Part shown: in pieces, positions 24,925 through 37,908 of the stretch
Numbering within the stretch: position 1 is the first letter of the stretch
Layout of the letters: each line of letters starts with the position of its first letter
From: Acytostelium subglobosum LB1
Taxonomy: Eukaryota; Evosea; Eumycetozoa; Acytosteliales; Acytosteliaceae
Direction: 5' to 3'
NCBI RefSeq assembly: GCF_000787575.1
Contig: NW_012236529.1
Span: forward strand, 248,001 to 312,000
DNA: 64,000 bases
Notes under the pieces: generated by a model
Told to the model about the DNA's origin: nothing
What the model saw: only the letters and a program-made list of their open reading frames with translations
Database searches by the model: none
Translations under genes and position numbers: made by a program

Positions 24925-27095
24925 TCATATGTTGACCTTAGGGTGAGGGTGAGGGTTAGGGTAAAGGTAAAACTTACCCAAGCGTATCTTGAGATGATGA
25001 TGATGGTGCTGGTATGCTTGGATCATTTGGCTGCATAATTGAATGATTCGCATATTACCCATTGTCAGTGCCTTGTCTAGCAAGAGTTGGAGTATTCGTT
25101 GACTATTGAGATTGATGGATGGTGATTGTAGGATTGAGTTGAGGTACCATTCCAAAGTCAAATGTCGATTGTACATTGCCATCTTTATCAATGTCTCCAT
25201 CTTTGGTGTCATCATTGAAATCATTATATTGTTGTTTGATTGTTGTTGTTGATCTAACAACATTAACTTGAGTACACCAAACTTGTCACATTCATATGCT
25301 CGATCAATGAATATTCGTATATTATCATTGAGGTTATGTAATCTGACCGAGTCCCAAGATATTGACACTACATGATTGGTCACCTCTGATGATGGGTTGT
25401 CCAGCGCTGAGCGACATATCGCCAATGAGCTTGGATTGTTGTTGAATAGTGATGGTCTGTGGAGTCTAATCAATTCGATGGCATCTATCGTTGCAGCGTG
25501 TGATTGCACAAGTTTTTGTAGAGACGGATTCAGATCGTTCAGTTTGCCTTTGCCTTTGCTATCGGTATAAGGTCGGAGTGTGGGCTGTTCAAAGAGGAAT
25601 GCGATGGTCTCGAGACATCCCTTCTTGATTGCTCTCCTCAAACTTCGGTATCCATAGTCAATGCCAGTACGCTCATGCACCAGCTTCATGAAAGGAAGTG
25701 AGATCCCTGCTGAGCACGCCAATGTTTTCAAGCGATATTCACAAACCTTGATATCGTCATCTTCCAGGCACTCGCTCGAGTTGAAGAGATAGATGTAGGC
25801 ATGCTCTGGTGATAGCTCATCACGACATACATACTTGACCATTGAGTGTAGGTCTCTAATGGACAATGGATGGGGGTGGTCTGGACGATGCTCAGCAATG
25901 AAGGCAATATGATGGCATTCCATGTCTTTCCAAAATACTGAGTCGAGTCCAAAGTCCTCTGGATAGTGATCGAATATTGCCAGGCCAGTGTTGACATCGC
26001 CCCGATCGAGGACAGCCAACAATGATCGAATAGGTGTCAGATAGTAATACTTTGAAACGGCAATCATATCGAACGATTGTAATGTTGATGGTACTGATGA
26101 TGAGGGTGGAGTCAAACATGTCATCAACCGATTGATAATTGGTTGTACCTTTGATGGGAGTATGTTTGAATGATTGTTCAGATGTTGAATGATGTGAACA
26201 TGTCCACTCTCAACAGCCTGTTTAACTGCAAGTTCAATGTCATTTTGATCGCCATCGGTGAATACACATTCAGTCGACAAAGTACACTTCTGAAGGAATG
26301 TTTGAAGGTTATCTAGTTGGATGCCAGATCGAATATAATAAAGTATACATTTGGAGATTGATTGTTTATCCATGGTCATTGATCGTGGCTTGTGGTCAAG
26401 GATATATTGAACGCTGTTTGGCATGTTTGAAATGATGCAATGCTCCAATACAGCGCGACACAGGTTGGGAATTCCAAATAGCACTCCCAACTCAATATTA
26501 AGGAGTTCTAGCATGTCAACTTGAATGCCAGGATACTTGAATGAGGGTAAAGTACATTGCTTCATCCAGAGTTGTCCGCCACTCAGTTGGTGAATCAGTC
26601 GCACGAACTGGATGTGCCACGATCGATCGCGATCACAAGGTTAGGCAGCGTGAGGCAGTTTTCTCGTCGGCCATTGTTGGTATGGCAGGCGAGGAACATG
26701 TCAACACATCCATTCTTGTGAAGAACACCATCCCTCCAAGTCGACGACACATTGAAGTTGGTGTAGTTATTATATAAATGATTGAATACTAACTTGTTGT
26801 TGTACTTTATCGCAGCGTCCAGTAGACTTGTGTTGACGTTGGCATTCGATGAATAGGTGTTGGCAACCTTATTGAATGATTCAAAAAAGTATTGAGTAGC
26901 ATGATATTGTAACATCTGTACAAGATTACCATTATACAATAACTCTCTACCCTTTATAACTGATATCACTTCAGTATGTACTCCATCATACAACATAAAC
27001 GAGCACATTCGTTGTCTATGTATCATACCTACATGCTCCAATACAAGTCTACACAATACTCTATTCCTAAACACCAACTGTACCAATCTATCCAT
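24925..27095 (-). CDS. ankyrin-like repeat protein, dictyostelid expanded family (paralogue B)
   Basis: About 720 residues, starting at an ATG at 27095 (MDRLVQLVFRNRVLCRLVLE). The N-terminal VFRNRVLCRLVLEHVGMIHR aligns with VFSNIVLRSMIIDQVGIIHR of paralogue A, so the two are tandem duplicates. Repeat units such as GHVHIIQHLNNH and GCLETIAFLFEQ are visible. The frame changes once near 26600, between AIDR and WHIQFVRLIHQLSGG, with no splice signals; a one-base error or lesion is likely. The gene ends 19 bases before the open frame of paralogue A, which is too tight for an ordinary promoter. A is therefore co-transcribed, misassembled or dead. Confidence 0.7.
24937..24970. repeat. GGGTTAGGG telomere-like short repeat, copy 2
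   Basis: CTTAGGGTGAGGGTGAGGG continues as TTAGGGTAAAGG. It separates the two tandem ankyrin-like genes and encodes the odd YPNPHPHP tail of paralogue B, so that tail is probably recent read-through into the repeat. Confidence 0.8.
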
Positions 27096-27160
27096 CTCTA
27101 TCTCTATCTCTTTCTTTACAAAGTTAGAATGAATGCATGAATGAAAGAATTGACTTGGGG

Positions 27161-27210
27161 CCGAGGGTTGAGGGTTGAGGGCAAGGGTGAGGGCGAGGGT
27201 AGGGTTGATG
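27161..27210. repeat. GGGTTGA telomere-like short repeat, copy 3
   Basis: Units GAGGGTTGAGGGTTGAGGG, then GCAAGGGTGAGGGCGAGGGT, lie between the start of paralogue B and the stop of the RNF220-like gene. Together with copies 1 and 2, the repeat brackets each of the two ankyrin-like genes. Confidence 0.8.
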
Positions 27211-27220
27211 GTTTATTATG

Positions 27221-28939
27221 TCACAGATATATCTTCCTTAGGTCGCTCGGCGTTGTGATGATGTTGCACTGTGGACACCACTTCTTGGCTTGTAATGCAC
27301 TGAGCCAACATTGTTCGCAGTGGACATGCCAGCACTTGACACTGACTAATGGTGTCTGATAGACACCCATGCATACCAGACAACAAGGTGTATCCCTAAG
27401 CATCTTCTCCTGTTCCCTTATTCTTTCCTTAAGTGCATCGATCACTATACTATTGCTATTTACATTATTGTTGGTTGTTGATGTGGATGTTGTTGTTGAG
27501 GTAGATGATGTTGATGTTGATGTTGGATTCGTAGCTGAAGGTTGAGGCTGAGGTTGAGATTGATCGGTCATGATTGTTGTTGATGTTGATGATGCTTGTT
27601 TGTTACGCGGCAGGTCATCCTCGGTGTATTGTACATTGCCATAATGAACGGTGTCATCTTCTTCGATGTCGAGATCACCATCTTCGTCTTGTTGTGACAC
27701 TCTGGGTGGCGTGTAGATGCCCTCATAACCATTCTCCAATAGTGTACATGTTCTAATCCTTGTCTGACCGGCAAACTCATAGACCTCGGTGCCAGGCGGC
27801 AGATCTGAGAAGTCGTCCTCATCTTCCAACTCGTCAATCTTCCTCTTATTTGTATTATTGCTGTTACTTGTGTTGTTGATGTTGTTGGTGTTGTTGTTGA
27901 TTGATTGGGACAGAGGATCATTCTTGCGTGGACGACCACGTCCTCTCTTTGGCGGCGTGGCTGTGGCCAATGATGTCGAAGAGGCTTGAGGCGATTCCAA
28001 ACATTTGTCTAGGTGTAGGTTGAATGTTGTCAAGTCGCCTTGTACAACAGTGCTACAAACAAAGCATCGTTGTGAGTTTCCTGATTGTGAGTCTTTGTGG
28101 TTGTCGTCATCGTCGTCATCTGATGTGCTTTGGTTGTTATTGTTGTGAACGAATGAATGAATGGAGTCATGTCTGACTGCGGCCTGATGCTGTTGTGATC
28201 CTGATCTCTTATCACGCTTCGCTCTAATGTTGCCCAATGATTGTTGTATATTATCATAACTTGACGCGTCACCAGACATCTGAAGCTGACTTTTGATCAA
28301 TGCATTGATGGTTGAAGTACGTCTAGTACGACGTGTCGTGGTCGTCGTAGATGAGTCAATCGATGAAGCCAAAGGTGTATCATTCAATTGAGATGATGCA
28401 TCGGCAGTCTCCATCCTCTTCAACTCTTGATTATAGTGCTCTTCAAACTTGTCTTTATCAACAACCATCCTACATAATGGACACATTGACTTGCCCAATG
28501 GTCCCAATTGAGGTGATTCCTGTTGAGGTGTCGTTGTAGTTGTAGACGACCTTGTTATAGACTTCTTCACCACTACTGCTGGTGCTGTTGTTGCTGCTCT
28601 TGCCACTGCATTGCCATTTACATCATTGTTATCTGTCCTTGGTACTTTGCCTATTCATTCATTCATTCATTCGTATGATTAATAACTCATCCATTCAATC
28701 AATCATTCGTTCAATCAACTCTGGTGATATTTACGAGGTCGTCCACGGCCACGCTTTACAGGTGCCGGAGATGGTGCTGTTGGCTCTGGGATATCAGAGT
28801 TGGCGAATGGTAGCGTATTGTCATTCTCAGTAGTGTCATCATTATTTAATTTACTCGTTGTTGTTGGTGATGTATCTGTCGCGACAATGGATGTATCGCC
28901 TCCATCATCATTATCATCAACAGTACTACTAGTGGACAT
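27221..28939 (-). CDS. rnf220: RNF220-like E3 ubiquitin ligase with two AT-hooks
   Basis: Exons 28939-28735 and 28650-27221 on the minus strand give 544 residues. The ATG at 28939 is preferred over upstream non-ATG frame. Order: AT-hook KRGRGRPRK (residues ~60-69, split by the intron), a Cys/His finger CPLCRMVVDKDKFEEHYNQE, a C2HC finger CFVCSTVVQGDLTTFNLHLD, a second AT-hook KRGRGRPRK, the RNF220 signature YEFAGQTRIRTCTLLENGYE, and a C-terminal RING (CLVCMGVYQTP, CWHVHCEQCW, CPQC) ending LRKIYL. The last two blocks match animal RNF220 closely. RNF220 ubiquitinates nuclear regulators and histone-related targets. The AT-hooks suggest that this protein binds AT-rich DNA directly. Confidence 0.9.
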
Positions 28940-29369
28940 TGTTGGTGTTGAGGATGGTCTTGGATGGATTGGTGTCACGTGTTGGATGGGTGGGCAGTGG
29001 GGGGTCTGGATCCTTATCCAGATCCACCTTGCATGCGATGGACGTCCTTTGAACAAGTCCAATTCAAGGGGGGTGTCAACGAACGATTTTATTTCGATTT
29101 AAATTCAAATTTGAAGATGAACTTCCTTGGTCAAAGAGGATTCGAATTCATTCTTTCTTTCTTCCTCTATTCATTTTTTTGAAGAGAAAATATAATTGAT
29201 TAAACATACATACACCAACTAATACCATCTTGATAAGTTTGATAAAATGATAACTATCTATCATTCATTGTTGTTTTAATTTAATAATGTTAGAGAAAAA
29301 AAAAAAAAAAAAAGATCAACCAGTCCTTTGACCTAAAGTTGGATGGACCATTCAGATTGGTTCATTCGT
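28940..29369. other. intergenic region, RNF220-like start to H3 3' end
   Basis: No gene is supported. It contains an 18-base A run at 29296-29313 and an AT-rich stretch at about 29090-29290 that would be the promoter of the RNF220-like gene and the 3' flank of H3. Confidence 0.6.
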
Positions 29370-30132
29370 TCAAGTTCTCTCACCCCTGTATACATATAAG
29401 ATGTTAATATCTCTATATCCACTCATTCACCAAGTTAGAGCTACTCACCTTATACGACGCGCCAACTGCATGTCCTTGGGCATGATCGTGACACGCTTGG
29501 CATGAATGGCACACAGGTTGGTATCTGTTGGAGTGTGTACACATTAGTTAGTTAGTTATGGTGTTGTTAACATGCGAGACAACAGTACATACCTTCAAAC
29601 AGACCCACAAGGTACGACTCTGATGCCTCTTGAAGTGCTGCGATAGCCTATTCGGGTGTGTGATGGAGTGATACAGTTAGTATATGGCACGACCAAAGGT
29701 TGGTCAACATGACACGTGGCAGATGATAGTGGATATAGATACGGATGATTGGAATCTAAGGTCAGTCTTGAACTCTTGGGCAATCTCACGCACTAGACGT
29801 TGGAATGGCAACTTCTTGATCAACAGGTCCGAGCTCCGTTGGTACTTTCGTATCTCACGCAACGCAACAGTACCAGGCCTGTAGCGATGTGTCTTCTTGA
29901 TGCCACCACCTATGATTGGATAATGGAGAATGGAGATTAATAGTTAGTTAGTGGACTTGGTCATCACTTGTCAATCCCACCCACACACATGGTCACGATC
30001 AATCAATCAAACATTTTGGAAGTTCAACATACCACCAACAGTTGCCGACTCAATTGGACCCTTGAGAGAGATGCTCTTTCTTGGTTGTTTGAGTCCAGTA
30101 CTCTTACGGGCCGTATGCTTGGTGCGTACCAT
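29370..30132 (-). CDS. divergent histone H3, five exons
   Basis: Exons on the minus strand: 30132-30033, 29909-29743, 29647-29593, 29524-29449 and 29385-29370, joined by GT..AG introns into 137 residues. The C-terminal histone fold is canonical: [55 protein letters not shown] and [15 protein letters not shown], ending RGERT (usually RGERA). The tail is unusual: [19 protein letters not shown] and then [20 protein letters not shown]4, K9, K14, K18 and K23 are kept. Q5 is His, the K27 position reads Glu (IES in place of RKS), and one extra residue precedes K36. The many introns point to a replication-independent H3 variant rather than a clustered replicative one. Confidence 0.93.
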
Positions 30133-31277
30133 TGTTCAAATATGTTAATAATTATAAGTTTAAAAAAGTAAGTAATTAAGGATTATGTGTATGTATACTT
30201 TGTTGGAAGTAATAATAATAATACTAATTGACAACTGGAAATAGACTCCTATTTATACGTTTCCAATCAAACCAAGCATAGGTATGATGAGAAGTAATAT
30301 GGATTATTCAAGTAATGACGGTATCCAATGATTTCCCAAATGTCTACACCTCGCCATACAATGTAGACTATGTCGCGCGAGAGATTGCCAACTGGAAGCC
30401 AGCCAGCTAGCCAGCTTGCGAATGAAAATAATGGTGGCACAATATGGAGGTAGGTGGTGGAAATCATGAGCAAAGATGGAGTGACGGCCAAGCGATCCAC
30501 CCAATTTAAACTCCAGCATGTACAACCCACTCACTCTCACCCGCCAAACAATCCAATCCAATCCAATCCAGGAAAGAGTGGAAAATGGAAATAGAGATGG
30601 AGTTGTCAATATGACCGATCGATCATTCCGCGCCAGTCCGGTCCATTCAAGTCCGTGAACGAAACTCCCGAATCCAAACATTGTCCATTCATTTGCTTTA
30701 GAATATTCTATCTGTAACATCAACAAATAATAATAGTATTCTAGATACTTTGGAACTTGGTGGCGACCATGTGGCTGTTGCTGTGGCTGTGGCTGTGGCA
30801 ATGACATGCCAACACTTCAAAGACCTTCCATCACATGTCATTAACAAATAATCTTCACACTCAAATATTCCTTGGTAGGTATGATCATTGGCTATCTGGA
30901 GATACCTAAATGTCAATATTCTATCCATACCATATTTGGAAATGTTCAATATTATCTCTTTGACTTTGACCAATATTTTACAAATTATTAAAGTTGTTCC
31001 AGAACTTCCATCACCACTCCAACTCCACTATTAGTGCTGGTGGATGGTCATGAAGTTCGTATCCATCATCATGTCATAGTATCCCATTGACATTGAATAG
31101 TGAGAGTATTACTTCTATTTAAGTTCTCCATTCATTCTTGTGGTCTTCCTTTGATGCCCAAAGTGCGAACCACAGCTCTGACAAACTTTGTCGTTTTGAC
31201 TTTGATGTCGAAGCGAAGTACTTCGCATTCACTATTATTATTATTACAAACATCAATCGAGAGATAGATAGAGAAAG
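30133..31277. other. intergenic region between H3 and ELP1
   Basis: No gene is confidently seen in these 1.1 kb. A (GTGGCT)n run at about 30776-30800 and a minus-strand open frame at 30698-30973 without an ATG start are present. The frame includes ILTFRYLQIANDHTYQGIF and could be a gene remnant. The parts flanking each gene are AT-rich. Confidence 0.5.
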
Positions 31278-34200
31278 ATGAGGAATGTTTGTAGGTTGAT
31301 TGAACTGTCTGATTCACTGCCATGTGAAATCGGACAATATACATTGTTCACAGTAGACACTATCAATAGTGTTGTCTACTTGGTAACAGACTCAAACACC
31401 TTTGTAGGATATAGTACAACTCTAAAGAATGTAAGATATCTTCATCATCATCACATCATCATCATTCAATGTATTCATTCAATCACTCAATCATATAGGT
31501 CAAGGTACAAATAGAGTTGAATCAACAAGATATACTTAGTGAGGGCGCAAAGATTGTTGCTGTCCAATTCATTCCTGATCAAGAGTCTGTTTGCTTGGCA
31601 TCGACCAAGGGTGACATACTCATGTTTAATGTTCAATCAGGTCAGGTATGTGTATCATTGATTGATTGAATGAGCGAGTGAGTGAGCGACGCTGACTGAC
31701 CGACTTGGAATGCGTATATAGCTTGAGTGCGTTGGTATCGTAGGATCGGGTATCATGTGCATGTCATGGTCACCAGACTTTGAGTTGTTCATATTGGCAA
31801 CAGAGTCTGAGACATTGGTACAGATGACAAAGGATTGGGATATATTGGGCGAGGTTGGCATTCATTCTCTGTTGCCTGGTGGCAAGCTTACGGCCAACAT
31901 CATCACCAACTCCAATCTGCCACAGTCTCAATACTCAAAGGCTGCATACGCGCCATCAACAATGGATCCAACACAAGCAGCAACAACAACATCAACAAAG
32001 GACGACAGCGTGACTACAACCAACAACAGATACTTGACAGAGCCACCCTCAATCAGCTGGCGTGGAGATGGACAATTCTTTGTCTGCAGCAGCTTTGATG
32101 CATCGTGCAATCGTGTGATGCTGCGCACTTGGGAGCGTGCGCTCGTTCTCCATGCGATCAGTGAGCCATTGATCACGGGCTTGGACAGCGGCGTCGCATG
32201 GCGCCCATCCGGCTCGCTCATAGCCTGTTCCAACCACCTGCCCAACAAGCACGAGATTGCCTTCTTCGAGAGGAATGGCCTGAAGCATGGCGAGTTCACC
32301 ATTCGCTCGCCCAACACCAAGGTGCGCGCCATTGAGTGGTCGTCCGACTCGGAGCTCCTGGCGCTCCAGCTCGAGCTGGAGGGCGGCTCATCGGTCGTGC
32401 AGGTATGGCACCGCAGCAACTATTATTGGTTCTTGAAGCACGAGTTCACTTATGCACAGGGCGACAAGGTGGCACGCATTGCATTCGACACAACATCCAT
32501 CGCGTCCACTCTGCGCGTGGTTACCGCACTGGGTCAGTTCCACGAGCACCAGTTCGCTTGGGACTACAACTATTCACTTGGCGAAGATGCGGACAACCCC
32601 ACCACCGTCGTTATGATCGATGGCGCACAGCTCAAGATGACGCCGTTCCGTCGTCTGGTCGTGCCCCCGCCCATGTCGGCCTTCCAGGTCCAGCTCAGCG
32701 GCTCGTGCTCCGCATTTGACTTTAGACAAGACTACGCGATCGTCGTGATCACTGGCAACAACAACAGCATCGCGATCTATACTCCGGCGACCCTGCCCAC
32801 GCTCAGCCCCGTGCCATCAAGTGCACCCGTGCTGCCAAACTACAGCGTGGCACCCACACTCACAGCCCAGGGCGCAGTGCCCACGGCCGACATTCGTCTC
32901 TCCCACCTTCGCCATCTGACCTGCGTCCCAGGCAACTCTGGCCTCATCCTTGTGGCTGTCGATGGACTGTCTGCAGCACAGGACACAATCGTCGAGATCA
33001 CATTGAAGCAGGATGGTGCCAGTCTCTCAATCGCTCACATGCACAGGACAGTCGCACCAGGTCGCGTCATGCGACTCATCAAACAACTGGGTAACAATGA
33101 AACAGTTCTGTTTGAGACTGCGGACGGCGCCGTATATCACTATCACCTCCAGCGTAGCTTTGCCACACCAGACACCATCGCACCATACATCGACCACCAG
33201 TCTGACTCGGCCATGCTCTTCCGCTTCCCCACACCCTGCCACTGGTTCTCTGCCACCAAGATCGCCAACGAGGAATGTCTCATTGGCATGAGCGATCGCA
33301 ACAAGCTCTACCTCAACAACGTTGTGTTGGCATCAGATTGTAACTCATACGCCCTGCACAACAAGTACCTGCTGTACACTACCGTGTCCCATGTACTACG
33401 CTCAATTCCACTCACTGTCCCCCTGGCCGTCGCCACCTCTCTGCTCAACTCGCCAGTGTTACAGTCGGTTAACGCACAGCAATTGAATCAACAGCAACAG
33501 CCACAGCAGGCGAGAGGCGCCAGCGGCAACACTGGTGGCCCCAACAAGGCCCCTACAACATACGACGACTCTGTGCGTGATGTTGAGCGTGGTTCAAGGA
33601 TCGTTGCCGTCGTGCCACACGACACTCGCGTTGTACTGCAGATGCCCAGAGGCAACTTGGAGGCCATCGCGCCTCGTTCACTCACTCTTTCGACCATCCG
33701 TGAGCTCTTGAATGCACATCAGTATGGACATGCATTTGGCGTTATGCGCCGCAACAGGATCGACATGAACTTCATCTATGACCACAACCCAACTGACTTT
33801 ATCAAGAACATCGGTTTGTTTGTTGAGCTCGTCACTCAAATCGATTATCTCAACCTGTTCATCACATCGTTGCGCGACGAGGACACGTCCAAGACGCTGT
33901 TCATCGACCTGGAGAACCCGCCCCCACCCCCTCTCAAGACAGTGTCGGGAGTGGCCAAGACACTGGCCGAGACTGCTGGCAAGGTGAACCTGGTATGTGA
34001 CTGTCTGCGCAAGGAGTTCATCGCTCGCGGAGAAGCACACTACATCCAGCCCATCCTCACGACCTACGTCAAGAAGTCGCCACCCGAGCTGGACGAGGTC
34101 CTGCGTCTGATCCAAACACTGCGCGGTCGCCAGGAGACCAACGAGCACGGCGAGACCGTCGTCAACCGTCTGGCCGAGGAGTCGCTCGACTACATCGTCT

Positions 34201-35660
34201 TCCTCGTCGACGTCAACAAGCTTTACAACATTGCGTTGGGCACCTACGACTTTGACCTCGTGCTGATGGTAGCTCAAAAGTCGCAGAAGGACCCCAAGGA
34301 GTACATTGCCTTCCTTCAGGAGTTGCAGTCGATGGAGAAGTACTACCAGCGCTACATGATCGACAAGTATCTGGAGCGATGGCCCAAGGCCCTCGCCAAC
34401 CTGGCCAGTGCCGGCCCCGACCATCTTGATGAATGTTTCGAGCTCATGGTCCAAAAGTCATTGTATCACGATGGCCTCAAAGTGTTTGCACAGCGCCCCG
34501 ACGAGCTGAAGCGCGTCCAGGAACTCTACGGTGACTCATTGATGCAGAACAACAAGTTTGAGGACGCTTCATACTTGTACTACTCGGCGGCCAACTATCA
34601 AAAGGCCCTGGCCGCATTCAAGGACGCCGGAAGGTGGAGGATGGCACTCATCCAGGCAAGGCTGCTGGCGTACACACCAGAGGATACACAGCAACTGTGC
34701 CACGACATGGCCGATTCACTGCGTCGCTCGTCCAACTACTGCGATGCGGCTGCACTCTACCTCGAGCAGTGCCACGATCTGGACAACGCCCTGCATTCAC
34801 TGTGCGAGGGTGGTCTGTGGGTGGACGCAATTAACATGGCCAAGGAGCAGATGCGCAACGACTTGATCGACTCGATCGTCGCGCCACTACTGTTGGATGC
34901 CTTCAACAACAACATGAAGGAGCTGGAGGAGAATCACGAGACCTACCTCAAGCATTACACGCGTCTGGGCGTTGTGCGTACCACCAAGCTCAACTACGTC
35001 CCACTGCGCATGCTGGGCGGCCCCGGCTCGCAGTTCAACGACGAGACTGGCTCGATGATGAGTGGCATGAGTGGCATGTTCAGTGAGCAGTCGATGGGCA
35101 GCATGAACAGTGGCTCCACCACTCTGTCCTATCGCTCGACATACTCGTCGGCCACAGGCACCTTCTCGCAGGCCACCAAGCTGAGGAACAAGAAGAAGGA
35201 CGCGTCAAAGAGGAAGGTCAACAAGGTGCGTGTCACAGGCAAGGAGGGCAGTCAGTACGAGGAGGAGTTCATCGTGGAGGCCATGCGCAAGATGATCCCA
35301 ACAAGCTCGCAACAACAAGTCGTCGGCCAGGTGCTCCGTGGACTTGTCCTGTTGTCCTGGGCGGACAAGGCCGAGACACTACAAACACTTTACAAGCAGT
35401 ATCTCGAACTCGTTGCACAATCCCTTGAGCTATTGTCACATTCAGCCACAGCAATCCAACCAGACAACATCAAAGAACAACAAAGAATTCAAGAGTTGGA
35501 GTATGCTCAATTGAACAACAACAACAACAATCAGAATAATACAACAACTACGACAACTGCGACAACAACTACAACTCAACCAAATGTGATGGAGAAGATG
35601 ACTATCAACAAGATAAATGTCACGATGGAGTCGACCAAGTGGCAATTGGACATCTTTTAA
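31278..35660 (+). CDS. elp1: Elongator complex subunit 1 (ELP1/IKAP)
   Basis: Exons 31278-31430, 31499-31645 and 31722-35660 give 1,412 residues, near the ~1,330-1,350 of the family. The N-terminal two thirds form WD40-like propellers (LECVGIVGSGIMCMSWSPDF, SISWRGDGQFFVCSSFD, VRAIEWSSDSELLALQ). The C-terminal half is an alpha-solenoid with ELP1 landmarks: FGVMRRNRIDMNFIYDHNP, then YLYYSAANYQKALAAFKDAG. A basic KLRNKKKDASKRKVNKVR segment (~35180) matches the tRNA-binding region of ELP1. The tail is Asn/Thr-rich. Elongator places the cm5 group on wobble uridines of tRNAs in the cytoplasm. The two introns are short ATTC/AATC-type sequences. Confidence 0.95.
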
Positions 35661-36512
35661 TTAAATATGATATATCTCATACTCTATTAATAGATCTCAT
35701 CAATCAATCATTCAAAGACACGTCATGTCATAACCCTACCCTTGCCCTCGACCAACCAACCCTCGAACCTTCATCCAAACTCTCCACGCTCTCTTCCTCA
35801 GCTTCAATTCCAAGATAATTTTTTCCAGTTCTTTCTCGACTTTTGGTGGTTTTGTTGAGTTCAAATTAATAAATTGAATTTAATTTAGTCCACACTTGAG
35901 TGTGAGGGAAGATGGATAGAGTTCACTCAACTTGATAATGCAGTCATTCACAGTCACCAACACACACACTCACACACACACACACACACAGTTCAATCAA
36001 GTATCTCTGTTCAACACTCATTCATTCATTCATTCATTCACTGTAGTGTTTGTAAATAGGACAAGTTTGAACTAGTGTGAGATTATACATATATATATAT
36101 ATACAAATACATATCTCATTCAATCACTTCAATTGTATCAATTAATCAATCCAATCAATCAAATCCAATCAATCAATCAACTTCAAACATAGTTTTAGTT
36201 TGGTTTGTTTGTGTTTTCTTGTTAGTAAGATAAGATTGTTTGTGGTCGTCGTCGTCGTCTGAAGCGCTCAAGCAACATCGACACCTACCATCAACAACAA
36301 ACAACAACAAACAACCGACAACAAACAACAACAACAATAAAATAAGGATATATCAACAAGTGCAACTAAAGAGGAAGCAAACGGAGGAGTCCAACAGCAG
36401 CAGCAGCAGTGATAGCAACGCTCAGATAACAAAGCGACCAAATACTTCAACAACAACAACAACATCAACATCAACATCATCAACAGCGTCAACAACAACA
36501 ACAATAACAACA
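35661..36512. other. intergenic region and 5' leader before the USP gene
   Basis: Holds a complementary telomere-like cluster (35731-35766: TAACCCTACCCTTGCCCTCG and related), a (CA)n run (about 35961-35990), ATTC and AATC arrays, and a (TA)n run near 36090-36105. The last 270 bases before 36513 are open in frame with the USP but lack an ATG, and read as a CAACAA-rich leader. Confidence 0.6.
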
Positions 36513-37844
36513 ATGACTGAAAGTCCAGGAAATCCAAATAACAATGCTCAACAGGCGATAGATTCACCTGGTGATGAGGGCTTCGAGAACATACCAAACT
36601 CACCAAGCAGCGGATCATTCGTTCATATTACAAGCCCTTCATTGGATGACATGGTGTCTCCAATGTTGACCGCAAACGACAACCAGGCGGGAGACGACCA
36701 CCTCCTCCAACCAAACAACGACAGCATCAATAACAACAACATGATGACGGACGACCAGAAGAGTCCGGGCAACTTTGGCGCAAACGACGTCGACGCCGAC
36801 GCAGACACCCACGCCGACACACCCGTGGAGGGCGGCGGAGAGGGCGGACAGGCCTCACAAAAGACAAGTGCCCGAGCTTTCGCCAAAGCCGCCTTTACCG
36901 GCGTTAATGACAGCAAAAGTGGCGACAATGAGCAGGGCGACTCCACAATGGAGGAGGCCAACAGCAACACTGATGCTGCTCCACAGGCCGACGCCATGGA
37001 CAATGAGTACGCCATTCTCAGCCAGGGTGAGATGCAGGAGCTCAACAACAAGTTGCGCAACACTGTGCGCACTGCGCCACTCAAGATCAACGACACCTGG
37101 TACATCATCATTCAGAGCTGGTACGACAGGTGGAGGACCAACATGTACACGCCCGAGGAGGTCGGCCCCATCCAGAACGAGTCGCTGCTGCTGCCCGACA
37201 CCGACTTCCTCAAGCCCGGCCTGGTCGAGAACCAGCACTTCACAGTGGTGCCCCAGTCCGTGTGGGACGTCCTCTCCAAGATCTACAAGTGTCCCACGGT
37301 GATCCCGCGCAAGGTCATCATCAACATTGTCACGCTGACCATCGACTACAAGTTCCCCCAGAAGCTCCGCTTCTTCAAGTCGTCCGCCAGTGACAAGATC
37401 ATCGATCACTACGTCTCCAAGAATGAGACCATTGGAAAGGTCAAAGATAGAGTGTGCAAACTGTTAGAGGTTGAGCCACCCAACATTAGGATGTGGGATT
37501 ACTACAACAACAGCAAATATGCTGAGCTCAAGAACCCAGAGTACGTCTCCAACTCAAGACTAGTCGATGATCAATTGGTAAGTTGTCTATTCTTTAATTG
37601 ATTGATTGATTGTCACTCACTCACACATTCAAACAGATCTTACTTGATGAACGTTTAGCAGATGGTACATGGCCACCAGAGAAGACTCAGACTTATGGAT
37701 ACTATTCAAGATTCCATCAACGTCAGGGACCAGCTCGTCCTGGTATTACTGGACTGGATAACCTTGGAAACACATGCTTCATGAACTCTTCACTCCAAGT
37801 ATGTAGTAACATTGCTCATCACTCCAATCGATCAAAAAACTCAC

Positions 37845-37908
<64 letters not shown>

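Noticed and set aside
30698-30973. Minus-strand open frame with NISKYGMDRILTFRYLQIAN
   Set aside because: No ATG start in frame at a sensible place, its C-terminus falls in a GTGGCT repeat, and no family or splice partner was found. Kept only as a possible remnant.
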